From Couchioplanes caeruleus (GTDB lineage: Bacteria; Actinomycetota; Actinomycetes; Mycobacteriales; Micromonosporaceae), in NCBI RefSeq assembly GCF_003751945.1, contig NZ_RJKL01000001.1:868001-932000 (forward strand): 64,000 nt of DNA, given 5' to 3'. Position 1 is the first letter of the stretch, and each line of letters starts with the position of its first letter. Below, piece after piece: positions 44,901 to 52,618 of the stretch. Under the pieces are notes generated by a model. It did no database searches. It was not told the DNA's origin and saw nothing but the letters and a program-made list of their open reading frames with translations. The translations under genes were made by a program, and so were the position numbers.

Positions 44901-47900
44901 ATCTACTACACCGACAGCCGGAACCTGCTCACCCGCATCAGCAAGAGCGACGGCAGCACGCAGATCGTCGCCGGCGACGGCGCCCACGACGACGAGCTGC
45001 TCTACAACACCACCGCCATCGCCACCGACGGCACCTACCTCTACACCGCCGGCGACCACGGCCTCGCCAAACTCGCCACGGTCTCCCGCGTCTATGAGGA
45101 GCCGGCCGTGCGTGCGCCGGTGAACTTCGGCGACGTACGTCCGCTCGGCCCGGACGTCCAAACCAATGGTGTGGCCGTGCTGGGCGGCTACGCCTACACC
45201 GCCATGGGTTACAAGGTCGTGCGCTACGACCTGGCCGCGGGCAAGGACGCTACCGCGCAGACGGTGGCCGGTAACGGCAGCAACCTCTGCGTCGACGCCA
45301 GCAGCGGCGCCCAAGCCCGCATCTGGTCCAGCACCGCCCGGGTAATCGGCACCGACGGTTCACTGATCTACGTCTACGACTACAGCTGTGGTCTACGCGC
45401 GGTCAACCCGGCCACCGGCGCCACCCGCACCATCAAGGCGACGGTCAACACCACCACGGCCATCGCCGGCCGCTACCTCTACACCCACGACTACGACAAG
45501 ATCTGGCGCTACGACCTGCAATCCGGTCAGAGCGCCGTGGTGGTCAAACCCTTCTACATGAGCGGCGTCCTGGCCGCCGACAACACATACGTGTGGGCGT
45601 TCAACAACAACGACTACAAGCTCTGGCGCCTCGACCCCACCGGCGGCGTCGAACCCAAAACATTCCCGCTACCCGACAACGGCGTGACCGCGGCCCGCTC
45701 GGCCGGTGACTACATCTACTACACCGACAGCCGGAACCTGCTCACCCGCATCAGCAAGAGCGACGGCAGCACGCAGATCGTCGCCGGCGACGGCGCCCAC
45801 GACGACGAGCTGCTCTACAACACCACCGCCATCGCCACCGACGGCACCTACCTCTACACCGCCGGCGACCACGGCCTCGCCAAACTCGCCACGGTCTCCC
45901 GCGTCTATGAGGAGCCGGCCGTGCGTGCGCCGGTGAACTTCGGCGACGTACGTCCGCTCGGCCCGGACGTCCAAACCAATGGTGTGGCCGTGCTGGGCGG
46001 CTACGCCTACACCGCCATGGGTTACAAGGTCGTGCGCTACGACCTGGCCGCGGGCAAGGACGCTACCGCGCAGACGGTGGCCGGTAACGGCAGCAACCTC
46101 TGCGTCGACGCCAGCAGCGGCGCCCAAGCCCGCATCTGGTCCAGCACCGCCCGGGTAATCGGCACCGACGGTTCACTGATCTACGTCTACGACTACAGCT
46201 GTGGTCTACGCGCGGTCAACCCGGCCACCGGCGCCACCCGCACCATCAAGGCGACGGTCAACACCACCACGGCCATCGCCGGCCGCTACCTCTACACCCA
46301 CGACTACGACAAGATCTGGCGCTACGACCTGCAATCCGGTCAGAGCGCCGTGGTGGTCAAACCCTTCTACATGAGCGGCGTCCTGGCCGCCGACAACACA
46401 TACGTGTGGGCGTTCAACAACAACGACTACAAGCTCTGGCGCCTCGACCCCACCGGCGGCGTCGAACCCAAAACATTCCCGCTACCCGACAACGGCGTGA
46501 CCGCGGCCCGCTCGGCCGGTGACTACATCTACTACACCGACAGCAGTGACCTGCTCACCCGCATCAGCAAGAGCGACGGCAGCCTGCAAGTCGTCGCCGG
46601 TGAAGGCGCCCACGACGACGAGCTGCTCTACAACACCACCGCCATCGCCACCGACGGCACCCAGGTATACACCGCCGGCGCCCACGGCATCGCCAAACTC
46701 GCCGCCAAAATTCGCACCTTCGCCCCACCTGCTACTGGACCGGTCATGGACTCGGGAAGAGTCACCCGGTTCGGACCGGATCGCTGGGCCAAGGGCGTGA
46801 CCGTGCTCAACGGCTACGCGTACACCGCCGTCGGTTACAGGATCGTCCGGTTTGATCTCGCAACCGGAGCCGGCGAGCAGGTTGTTGCGGGTAACGAAAG
46901 CTACGGCTGCACCGACGCCGGCAGCGGCGGTCTAGCTAGCTTCCGGTACCCGAACGTTATCGGCAACGATGGCAAATTGATCTACGTCGCAGATTCCAGC
47001 TGTGGACTACGGGAAGTCAACCCGAACACCGGATCGACCCGCAAGATCAACGCTCGGGCAAACCCCCACAGTGTTATCGCGGGTCCGAACCTCTACACCC
47101 TCGACAGTGCCGGCAAGATCTGGCGCTACAACCTGAGCACTCGCCAGCCCACCCCCCTGTTCACCGACATGACCGTCATGGGCACCCTGGCAGCAGACAG
47201 CTCATTCGTGTGGGCATTCAACAACAACGATGGCATGCTCCACCGCCTCGATCCGAGCGGCAAGACCGAAACCAAGACCTTCCCCATACCCGAGAAGAGC
47301 GCGTACACCGCGCTGTCAGCCGGAAACTACATCTACTACACCGACAGCAGCAACGTACTCCGACGGATCAGCAAGATCGACGGCAGCCTCCGGATCATCG
47401 CCGGCGACGGCGCCCACGACGACGACCTTCTATTCAGCGTCATGGATATCGCCAGCGACAACGGCAGGCTGTACGTCGCCGATGAGCATGGATTGCACCG
47501 GATCACGGTTGCGAACCGGAATTACGCGCCGACACCCCCGCTCGGCCCCGCGGAAAACAGCGGAAATCTAACCAGGATCGACGTTATGCACGGCGACCGC
47601 TGGGGAATTACCGTGCTTCGCGGCATGGCTTACACAGCCGAGCGCTCGAAAATCACCTGGACCAACATCTTTCACCCCGCCGACACGGGCACGGTGGCCG
47701 GCGGCGATGACAGCGGCTGCATGGATGGCAACTCCGGGGCACTCTCAAGCTTCTCCCGGGCCTCAATCGTGGGCAATGACGGAGTGCTGATTTACGTAGC
47801 AGACGATGTTTGCGGCCTGCGAGCCGTCAACCCGGACACTGGGTCCACCCGCACCCTACGGGCGCCTGCCAACATGCGATCAGTCATCGCACGCAAATAC

Positions 47901-49643
47901 CTCTACACCCTCGACAGCTCGGGCACCCTCTATCAGTACGGGCTCGAAAGCGGCGTCACCAACGTCGTCGGACGAGACATCGCGATCAGCTCACTACTAA
48001 CCGCCGACAGTTCCGCCGCCTGGCTAATCAACGGTCGAACACTGACCAAACTGTCCTTGTCCGACACCGACGGAAAGCTCTCAACTACGCCGATCGGAAC
48101 CCCCGACACCATCACTACTGGACTTGCCTACCAGGTGATGGGTGCACACATCGCATCGGCCGGAAACCTGATCTACGCCATGGTGGACGTGCCACCACTC
48201 GCGGACGGCACGCTCCAGAAGCCCCGGATCGCACGAATTCACAAAAACGACTACGGCTTCACCGAGACGCTCTCCAGTCCATGGGATGGCGCAATGACCG
48301 GCCTCGCGGTGACATACAATGACGTATACACCCTGGACAGTCAAAATGGATACACTAACATCGTAAGCCTGCATTTCCCGACTTCGCCCGACGAGAGCTA
48401 CTACATTGAGCCTGGTACCGCCTTCGTCCCGAGCGGGAATCGCAGCGACGTCGATTACCTCAGTTTCAATCACACTGTCATCTGGGATCCGGCCACCCGC
48501 CTATGCGTCGATCACTGTACAGGAATCCGAGCACTTGCCACCGCGAAAGCCTGGGATACGTGGGACTTCTGCCTCTTTGACGACCTCCAGGGCCCTGAGT
48601 CACAGTGCGATGTAAATGCACAAGAGAGTTTTCTCGTTGAGAAATTCGTCAATGATCAACAGATCTACAATCTGAATGGAACCCTAAAGCTAGAAGCGAA
48701 GGTGGACACCTTCAATAAATCTTGCGCAACTCTTGCCATCTTCACGGGAGCTTGCCAAGAACGGGACGCTATCCAAAAGGCCGTCGAGACCGCCGAGACA
48801 CTTTTGGACGTCGCCTCAACGATTAAAGACTTTCTCGATATCCGGGGAGGCCTGCGCCCGAATAACACCAGCTGCAACAGCTTCCGCGCCGACACCCGGG
48901 TCCTTATGGCCGATGGTGACACGGTCCCGATCAAGGACATCAGGCCAGGTCAGCAAGTGCTCGCTGCCGACCCGGTCAGCCAGGAAACCGCTGCACAACC
49001 AGTGACCGCGGTGCACGTCAATACCGACACGGAACTGACGGACCTGACCCTGGCCGACGGATCCGTTGTTCATACCACCGCGCACCATCCATTCTGGACA
49101 CCCGCAGAACAGCGTTGGACCGACGCACAAGATCTCGTCGCCGGCACGATCTTGAGTAGTACCGACGGCGTTTCCACGACAGTACAATCGGTGCACAACT
49201 TCACGGGCAGCATGACGATGTACAACCTGACAGTTGACCGCCTGCACACGTATTATGTGATGGCCGCCAACACGCCGGTGCTCGTACACAACACGGACTG
49301 CGATCACATTGCCCTTGGTCTGGAAGACGTAGATGGCGAATCAGCACTAGCTGTGTTCGCAATGGAGCGCGAAGCATTGACACACAGAGAATGGCCCGGC
49401 AACGAAATGTGGTACGACAAACTTAAGAGCTATCTGAGCAGTGGCTCGAACAAGCGAATCTCATTCAACCTTGATGGAATCGTGGATCCTGTCGCCTCGG
49501 CACGTGCGGGAGCTGGTGTTGATCCGAGCATGTACGAAAACTTGACGAACTGGGAGTTGCATCAGGTAAGCCAAAGCCCGGACGCCTGGAGTCGAATTAC
49601 ATTTTATCGAGGAGGCCGCGTTGTCCCGAACCCATTCGAATAA
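38919..49643 (+). CDS. giant secreted polymorphic toxin (Ig, discoidin, NHL propellers, Hint, toxin tip)
   Basis: This 3,574-residue protein has a signal peptide ending near residue 47 (PASAAG). Ten putative-Ig (He_PIG) domains to about residue 895 repeat GLPAGL and TGVISGTPT. They are followed by an FN3-like segment (899-985), a discoidin-like segment (989-1145) and an eleventh Ig domain. Seven NHL-type propeller modules of 269-277 residues cover about 1242-3190 (VAGNGS, VIGTDGSLIYV, LRAVNPATGATR). A Hint domain starts at Cys3319 and ends at His3457-Asn3458. The last 114 residues are the toxin tip (IALGLEDVDGESALAVFAME, DAWSRITFYRGGRVVPNPFE). Hint domains release the tip by self-cleavage; propeller and Ig stalks reach the target cell. 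AAGGG precedes ATG 38919. Secretion by Sec is likely. The tip resembles small Hint-linked actinomycete toxins; its activity is not assigned. Confidence 0.85.
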   Translation: MLRQEPRTFAVPAVGRAGWRSRRLTTLTLACVLALLVPFIAVPPASAAGVVTVTNPYGQAAPTGVAYSKAMTATGGTTPYAWSALSLPPGLAIDATTGLISGTPTIAGTYATKVTATDTTGVAGTVSFSFATGVIVTYPSSRGSNTGTPIAPLALKVAGGTGEYTWTATGLPTGLAIDAATGVITGTPTADGAYTVKATATDTAGKAGSTGFTWTVAPGATITDPGPVHATTGVAASKQMIATGGTTPHTWTATGLPAGLTIKASTGLISGTATAATDGTASVLITVTDAAKIATTITVPVTVATPVSITDPGTRSDATGNPVSATLAAAGGVAPYTWSAAGLPAGLALDRVTGVVSGTPTTVGSSPVSVTATDAGQRTHTTTFTWNIVAPITIGNPGGQVGPTGVAYAKTLTASGGTTPYRWSATGLPAGLSIDAATGVISGTPTTAGSQTTKVTVTDKNGITGSVSFSFATGVIVTYPSSRGSGIGMPITPLAIKAAGGTGDYTWTATGLPPGLSIDPASGVITGTPTTNGVYTAKVTATDAARVSGATSFPWTIAAAPELTNPGTVHATTGIALSHQMTATGGKAPYTWSATGLPAGLTIKASTGLITGTVTTPATASVTVTVTDALKITNTVTFALTVGTPIAVTSPGTRASTAGAAITNVVLNADGGTAPYTWIVNGLPAGLSATVAGVVSGVPTGATTSVVTATVIDGAGRTATTSFTWNVAGPLAVADPGAQAGTIGVATTLELVATGGSGDLRWAATGLPTGMSLNAATGEISGTPTTEGTWTVAVTVTDANDGTASIEFAWNAATAVAAVNPGDQTTLVGQPVNLTLVAGGGATPYTWTVDGLPAGLALDPRTGIVTGAPGDASAGATVTATITDAAGRTDHIAFTWVVELLTPIALTAHAEGLQTVQLEWASVEGAAGYGIYRDGARVATTGTDTTLWDRQLDGATTYQYRVTAISGEGVETATSTQTAATTLPTPAAPENYTTCPDSDTHSCAYTASTPADATHPDAGRGLTDGVHGDLNAAGVAWQGRPATDKYTFTVDLGTSRPITEINSTWLQKQNQDVELPVTVAYAFSNDGQNFTDLTLVSRPYVSDADQVKAYRAVGLNDTARYVRATVNGSAGWSLIDEIEIRGVIAGIPAALTLSEPKPAPVDQGQQVPALAMTVDEPVGPFAWTADGLPEGLTIDRTTGVITGTVRAAGTFTVTVTATSGSGRTGHTIFPWLVYAGPATGPVMSSGMVAGFGSDVSSGGVAVLGGYAYTAMGYKVVRYDLAAGKDATAQTVAGNGSNLCVDASSGAQARIWSSTARVIGTDGSLIYVYDYSCGLRAVNPATGATRTIKATVNTTTAIAGRYLYTHDGSSSKIWRYDLQSGQSTVVVGVFNMASGGVLAADNTHLWVFRNDDDRLYRLDLNNTSATAQTFALPSTEAFTAARSAGDYIYYTDSRNLLTRISKSDGSTQIVAGDGAHDDELLYNTTAIATDGTYLYTAGDHGLAKLTVKTRTYAPPATGPVMSSGMVAGFGSDVSSGGVAVLGGYAYTAMGYKVVRYDLAAGKDATAQTVAGNGSNLCVDASSGAQARIWSSTARVIGTDGSLIYVYDYSCGLRAVNPATGATRTIKATVNTTTAIAGRYLYTHDGSSSKIWRYDLQSGQSTVVVGVFNMASGGVLAADNTHLWVFRNDDDRLYRLDLNNTSATAQTFALPSTEAFTAARSAGDYIYYTDSRNLLTRISKSDGSTQIVAGDGAHDDELLYNTTAIATDGTYLYTAGDHGLAKLTVKTRTYAPPATGPVMSSGMVAGFGSDVSSGGVAVLGGYAYTAMGYKVVRYDLAAGKDATAQTVAGNGSNLCVDASSGAQARIWSSTARVIGTDGSLIYVYDYSCGLRAVNPATGATRTIKATVNTTTAIAGRYLYTHDYDKIWRYDLQSGQSAVVVKPFYMSGVLAADNTYVWAFNNNDYKLWRLDPTGGVEPKTFPLPDNGVTAARSAGDYIYYTDSRNLLTRISKSDGSTQIVAGDGAHDDELLYNTTAIATDGTYLYTAGDHGLAKLATVSRVYEEPAVRAPVNFGDVRPLGPDVQTNGVAVLGGYAYTAMGYKVVRYDLAAGKDATAQTVAGNGSNLCVDASSGAQARIWSSTARVIGTDGSLIYVYDYSCGLRAVNPATGATRTIKATVNTTTAIAGRYLYTHDYDKIWRYDLQSGQSAVVVKPFYMSGVLAADNTYVWAFNNNDYKLWRLDPTGGVEPKTFPLPDNGVTAARSAGDYIYYTDSRNLLTRISKSDGSTQIVAGDGAHDDELLYNTTAIATDGTYLYTAGDHGLAKLATVSRVYEEPAVRAPVNFGDVRPLGPDVQTNGVAVLGGYAYTAMGYKVVRYDLAAGKDATAQTVAGNGSNLCVDASSGAQARIWSSTARVIGTDGSLIYVYDYSCGLRAVNPATGATRTIKATVNTTTAIAGRYLYTHDYDKIWRYDLQSGQSAVVVKPFYMSGVLAADNTYVWAFNNNDYKLWRLDPTGGVEPKTFPLPDNGVTAARSAGDYIYYTDSSDLLTRISKSDGSLQVVAGEGAHDDELLYNTTAIATDGTQVYTAGAHGIAKLAAKIRTFAPPATGPVMDSGRVTRFGPDRWAKGVTVLNGYAYTAVGYRIVRFDLATGAGEQVVAGNESYGCTDAGSGGLASFRYPNVIGNDGKLIYVADSSCGLREVNPNTGSTRKINARANPHSVIAGPNLYTLDSAGKIWRYNLSTRQPTPLFTDMTVMGTLAADSSFVWAFNNNDGMLHRLDPSGKTETKTFPIPEKSAYTALSAGNYIYYTDSSNVLRRISKIDGSLRIIAGDGAHDDDLLFSVMDIASDNGRLYVADEHGLHRITVANRNYAPTPPLGPAENSGNLTRIDVMHGDRWGITVLRGMAYTAERSKITWTNIFHPADTGTVAGGDDSGCMDGNSGALSSFSRASIVGNDGVLIYVADDVCGLRAVNPDTGSTRTLRAPANMRSVIARKYLYTLDSSGTLYQYGLESGVTNVVGRDIAISSLLTADSSAAWLINGRTLTKLSLSDTDGKLSTTPIGTPDTITTGLAYQVMGAHIASAGNLIYAMVDVPPLADGTLQKPRIARIHKNDYGFTETLSSPWDGAMTGLAVTYNDVYTLDSQNGYTNIVSLHFPTSPDESYYIEPGTAFVPSGNRSDVDYLSFNHTVIWDPATRLCVDHCTGIRALATAKAWDTWDFCLFDDLQGPESQCDVNAQESFLVEKFVNDQQIYNLNGTLKLEAKVDTFNKSCATLAIFTGACQERDAIQKAVETAETLLDVASTIKDFLDIRGGLRPNNTSCNSFRADTRVLMADGDTVPIKDIRPGQQVLAADPVSQETAAQPVTAVHVNTDTELTDLTLADGSVVHTTAHHPFWTPAEQRWTDAQDLVAGTILSSTDGVSTTVQSVHNFTGSMTMYNLTVDRLHTYYVMAANTPVLVHNTDCDHIALGLEDVDGESALAVFAMEREALTHREWPGNEMWYDKLKSYLSSGSNKRISFNLDGIVDPVASARAGAGVDPSMYENLTNWELHQVSQSPDAWSRITFYRGGRVVPNPFE
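42645..43475 (+). repeat. propeller module 1 (831 bp)
   Basis: Start of five nearly identical in-frame DNA repeats inside the toxin gene. It begins at MSSGMVAGFGSDV and is 277 codons long. The first two units match base for base over almost all of their length. Confidence 0.85.
43476..44306 (+). repeat. propeller module 2 (831 bp)
   Basis: A copy of module 1 with the same 831-base period, including the codons for SSKIWRYDLQSGQSTVVVG. The near-identity indicates a recent tandem duplication or gene conversion. Confidence 0.85.
44307..45119 (+). repeat. propeller module 3 (813 bp), chimeric
   Basis: The 5' half is the module 1/2 sequence. The 3' half switches, after the TTTAIAGRYLYTHD codons, to the type of modules 4 and 5 (YDKIWRYDLQSGQSAVVVKPFY). 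It looks like a recombination joint between the two unit types. Confidence 0.8.
45120..45932 (+). repeat. propeller module 4 (813 bp)
   Basis: Begins with codons for VNFGDVRPLGPDV instead of MSSGMVAGFGSDV; otherwise nearly identical to module 5 and to the 3' half of module 3. Confidence 0.8.
45933..46745 (+). repeat. propeller module 5 (813 bp)
   Basis: Nearly identical to module 4 until the end, where it grades into a more diverged sequence (SSDLLTRISKSDGSLQVVAGEG). Confidence 0.8.
46746..47552 (+). repeat. propeller module 6, diverged (807 bp)
   Basis: Same architecture as modules 1-5 but clearly diverged in DNA and protein (FGPDRWAKGVTVLNGYAYTAV). A seventh, more diverged module follows from 47553 to about 48400. 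The older modules at the 3' end and identical ones at the 5' end show growth at one side. Confidence 0.75.
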
Positions 49644-50025
49644 GAACGCCGAGCCGTTCACCTCTAATCGCAGATTCAAGCTCTGGCGATACGGCGTCGG
49701 TCACTCCCAGCTGCTACTACGCTCGCTACCGTCAGAAGGGAAGCGGTGTCTCGATGTCCACTTCGAGAGCGTTGCCTGGGTAAGCCTGCCGACTTCGTTC
49801 GATGGGGTTGAGCTCAAACTAGGTACTACCACGGACCAGGATCTACCAAGGGGAGCCGCCGACTTGATCGATGAGAAAGAACTCTTATTGGTAAAGATAT
49901 CATCACAAAGGACTTCCGGTTTTGTTATTTGCGGTCGAGTTGAGGCGGCCTATACAGCGTGGAGTCCAACGGTCGCCGATCTTGACAGCGAGCGAGAGAT
50001 TGTCTGGAGCCTTCGCAAAAGCTGA
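49621..50025 (+). CDS. candidate immunity protein for the polymorphic toxin
   Basis: The 134-residue protein begins at TTG 49621, with AGGAGG five bases upstream inside the toxin's last codons, and overlaps the toxin end by 23 bases. This tight placement after a polymorphic toxin is the rule for immunity genes. It is a soluble alpha/beta protein without signal peptide (GYGVGHSQLLLR replaced here by RYGVGHSQLLLRSLPSEG) and looks like an Imm-type family, not named. It should bind the toxin tip in the cytoplasm and protect the producer. The AT-richer 3' end differs from the flanking DNA. Confidence 0.7.
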   Translation: MSRTHSNKNAEPFTSNRRFKLWRYGVGHSQLLLRSLPSEGKRCLDVHFESVAWVSLPTSFDGVELKLGTTTDQDLPRGAADLIDEKELLLVKISSQRTSGFVICGRVEAAYTAWSPTVADLDSEREIVWSLRKS

Positions 50026-50199
50026 AGAGAAGCCGGCTGCTGGGCCACGTGACTTCGAGCATCGAGGCGACAGCAAACGCCCTGACCGGCATGACCGTCA
50101 TCCTCTGCGACGTCAGCGGTCCGGCAGGGTAATCGACGAATCGGATCACCGCCGTATCGGAAGCGGCCGCCGATGGACAGTTCGTCCCACCCACCAGGC

Positions 50200-50330
50200 A
50201 GGGCGCGCACCTGCTCAGCCATCTCGACTTGACCATTGACAACGGCCCTGATGTGCTCCAGGGAGCCGGGCATGTGCCGCCTTCTTGATCGTGGTCGTCT
50301 CGCTGAGCCAGCTGGCTACTGAGCACACGC
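50200..50330 (-). pseudogene. fragment of a large serine recombinase
   Basis: The minus strand reads VASWLSETTTIKKAAHARLPG, which matches VAGWISETTAIKKAAQARLG of the intact recombinase at 29112-30818. After a frame change it continues with EHIRAVVNGQVEMAEQVRAL. Nucleotide similarity to 29388-29440 is also visible. It is a leftover C-terminal piece of a second integrase copy. Confidence 0.65.
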
Positions 50331-50903
50331 CAGCTGCCGACCGACCTCCAGCCTCGCGACGCAGGCAGCTCATCGGATTGGTGATCACTGTGCTGGTCCT
50401 AGTCGGTGCGGGCGTCATTGCCCGGGTGGGGATCCGTCCCGCAACGGAGCCGATCGGCTCGTACTCCTGCATAACCACCGGCTCGCAGGCTGAGGAAGAA
50501 ATGGCCACTGCTCTGGCACTCTGCGACCGCGAAGCCCTGGACGAGAGCAACCGCAAGCCCTGCCGTGCGCGGCCGGCATCGACCCCGCCGCTTCCCGGGT
50601 GTGGCGTGCTCTCTTCGATGCGATCTGCGCTCCGGACGGCGGCGACTTCGATTGTCGGGCACTGCGACGCGCCACAGAAGCCGACGTTGAAATGCTTCGA
50701 CAGGTGCTTCACGACGAGGTCTTCCCCGACGCGATCGTGCGCCTTGCTCGCCCCGCGACGACCCGGCCCCACCGGGCGCGATCATGTACGCCGCCACCCT
50801 ACCCGGCGGGGTCTGCATCGTCACCTACGCCGAGATGGGCGATGGACCCGACTCCCCGGACATCAGCGGGCCCCTCCCCGACGGCCGCTGCCTGGCACCC
50901 TGA
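50330..50903 (+). pseudogene. frameshifted membrane-anchored protein
   Basis: A basic N-terminus and one hydrophobic segment (QLIGLVITVLVLVGAGVIARV) are followed by a domain that must be read in three successive frames. The pieces are TGSQAEEEMATALALCDRE, then AAGIDPAASRVWRALFDAIC, then PPGAIMYAATLPGGVCIVTYAEMG. Two single-base changes (around 50550 and 50750) break it, from natural decay or sequencing error. The stop is at 50901-50903. Function unknown. Confidence 0.55.
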
Positions 50904-51023
50904 GGCCCCGGGGCGGCGACGCGTACTCATTTAGCCGTGTTGGGCGCGGGCCGACCGGTCACCAGGTAGTCGCCGGACCATGCACCATGGTGCAGTGGGA
51001 TACGAGACTGGAGGGCAACGCAC

Positions 51024-51260
51024 GTGGACCCGAGCAACGTCGAGACACGCGACGACTTCGCCCGCTACCTCTCGGCTGTGCTGGCTGACTTCCGATCGAC
51101 AGGAGCAGCCGACTGGGAGAACGGCACCCTTGATCGTTTCCTCGATGGCCTATCGGCGTATGCCGACGCCCGTGTCGCCGAAGCGCCTGATCTTGAAAGA
51201 GACCAAGCCTCCTGGCGCTTGTTTGCCGCGATGGTTCAGGCCGCAACCGGGTACGAGTAG
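51024..51260 (+). CDS. DUF7660-like small protein
   Basis: The 78-residue protein has NVETRDDFARYLSAVLADF and ends SWRLFAAMVQAATGYE, with conserved Trp and a long helix. This matches a family of small acidic actinomycete proteins annotated DUF7660. Start GTG at 51024 is placed after GGAGGG at moderate distance. Such genes often accompany polymorphic toxins and may be orphan immunity-type proteins; that is inference. Confidence 0.65.
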   Translation: MDPSNVETRDDFARYLSAVLADFRSTGAADWENGTLDRFLDGLSAYADARVAEAPDLERDQASWRLFAAMVQAATGYE

Positions 51261-51564
51261 CCCGCACTTCCCTGCCGCGTCGACTGCGTGGCGCATGGGC
51301 TTGAAGTGACGCACCGTGAGCTATGACTGTCGTCCCTGATCCCGAGCAAACCACTGACATTCTAGACGATCGTGTTCTTCGTACCGCGGTGGCCGCGTAC
51401 CTAGGCCCTACCATTCATCCTTGTCCGCGCTGGTTGCGACGATGAGTCCGTGCCTGACTGGGGCGCGGCGGGAATGGACCACCTGGACGCGCTTGGCGCG
51501 GAGCAATTTCGTCAAGCTCGGCAGCTGGTGGTGTGCGAATCTCATGCGCTGACCATCCTTCGAG
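51261..51564. other. no gene recognised
   Basis: Short frames on both strands lack ribosome binding sites and resemblance. The segment separates the DUF7660 gene from the membrane-protein gene and presumably holds the promoter of the latter. Confidence 0.4.
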
Positions 51565-52293
51565 GTGTTTCCTGAAGCGGTGGGATCGCGAACGGGCAGA
51601 CATACGTGGCTGCAAGCATTGATCGACACCCCGTTCAGACCGCACATCCTGCTGACGGTCGCGTTCACGGTGGTATGCCTGGGGGTGCCGGGCCTTCGCG
51701 CGCTCGATCAGCTGGTGACGAGGGACCACGAGGTCACGGAACAGCGACAACGCGGCGACATCCACCTCGATGCCATGAGGACGATGGACGCCGTTGTGAC
51801 GCGCTTCCTGACGCTGCTCGACGACTACCTAACCTCCGAGCAGGACCGCCAGCCTGGCCGCGATGTCCTCGACGCTGCGCTCAATGAGGTGGAGAAGAGC
51901 GAAGGCGAATACGAGGCACGCGTCCTCACCCTGCACTTCTCGGAGATGCTTGCCGTCTCCGACTTCGAGAAGGCATGGGAAAAATGTCGTAAGGTGCTGC
52001 AAAACGACATGCTCTTACGGGGCGACCAAAAGGGGGAAGAGGGCGCGGCGAACCGGACCGAGCTTCGGGCGCTGTCGTACGACATCCGCCAGGCCACCAA
52101 CAAACTGTCGGACGCCACGAGCCGGGTCGTGGCCGAGCGGAAGAGATCCGCACAGGAGGAGTACAGGGAGGCCTGGATCCACCTAGCAGCATTGGCTATC
52201 GCTGGCCTGCTGCTCGAGGCGGTGCTAGTGATCTGCGTCGTTACAGTGAGACAGCGAAAATCCGTCCGTCCGCAGCAAACCGGTCGAGAATGA
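51565..52293 (+). CDS. membrane protein with an extracytoplasmic helical domain
   Basis: The 242-residue protein has two transmembrane segments, about residues 28-48 (HILLTVAFTVVCLGVPG) and 206-228 (LAALAIAGLLLEAVLVICV). They bracket a coiled, charged domain (VTEQRQRGDIHLDAMRTMDAV). The layout resembles the sensor part of chemoreceptors and four-helix-bundle sensors, without a signalling output domain. GTG at 51565 is the start given. Function unknown. Confidence 0.6.
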   Translation: MFPEAVGSRTGRHTWLQALIDTPFRPHILLTVAFTVVCLGVPGLRALDQLVTRDHEVTEQRQRGDIHLDAMRTMDAVVTRFLTLLDDYLTSEQDRQPGRDVLDAALNEVEKSEGEYEARVLTLHFSEMLAVSDFEKAWEKCRKVLQNDMLLRGDQKGEEGAANRTELRALSYDIRQATNKLSDATSRVVAERKRSAQEEYREAWIHLAALAIAGLLLEAVLVICVVTVRQRKSVRPQQTGRE

Positions 52294-52429
52294 TGCGGTG
52301 CCGCTGCACGGCTACCGCGGGTTAACGCACAAGTCACGTCGCTCAATACCGGCGAGCCGAGACCGCTACCAACGCTAGTGGTATCTCACCGAAGGTGGCT
52401 CCCGACTACACGCACAGAAGAATCACGAG

Positions 52430-52595
52430 CAAACGCTGGGACCCAAACTCACGGCTGATCGAACTGGTCTACCCCACCAGCTGGTGGACCCAGGACGAAG
52501 CCGAGAACGCGATCTTCAATACATCGACGGCTGGTACAAACACCCGCCACATCCAACGCGAGCTCGGCCACCTCAGCTCAGACGAATATGAGTTC
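52430..52595 (+). pseudogene. IS3 transposase fragment, plus strand
   Basis: It encodes LIELVYPTSWWTQDEAENAIF and, after two frame changes, TRHIQRELGHLSSDEYE. It thus matches the C-terminal end of IS3 OrfB (ELVYRTSWRSREEAENGLF in the neighbouring copy). It is a short remnant facing the next IS3 copy, so the two could have formed an inverted pair. Confidence 0.65.
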
Positions 52596-52618
52596 CTCCC
52601 GCTTCTCCGGAGCGTTGG

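Noticed and set aside
42918..46127. Repeated minus-strand frames over the propeller modules
   Set aside because: They recur only because the DNA repeats recur; they are antisense shadows of the toxin gene.
42645..46745. CRISPR-like periodic repeats
   Set aside because: The period is 813-831 bp, in frame, and encodes propeller blades; there are no short repeats with unique spacers anywhere in the window.
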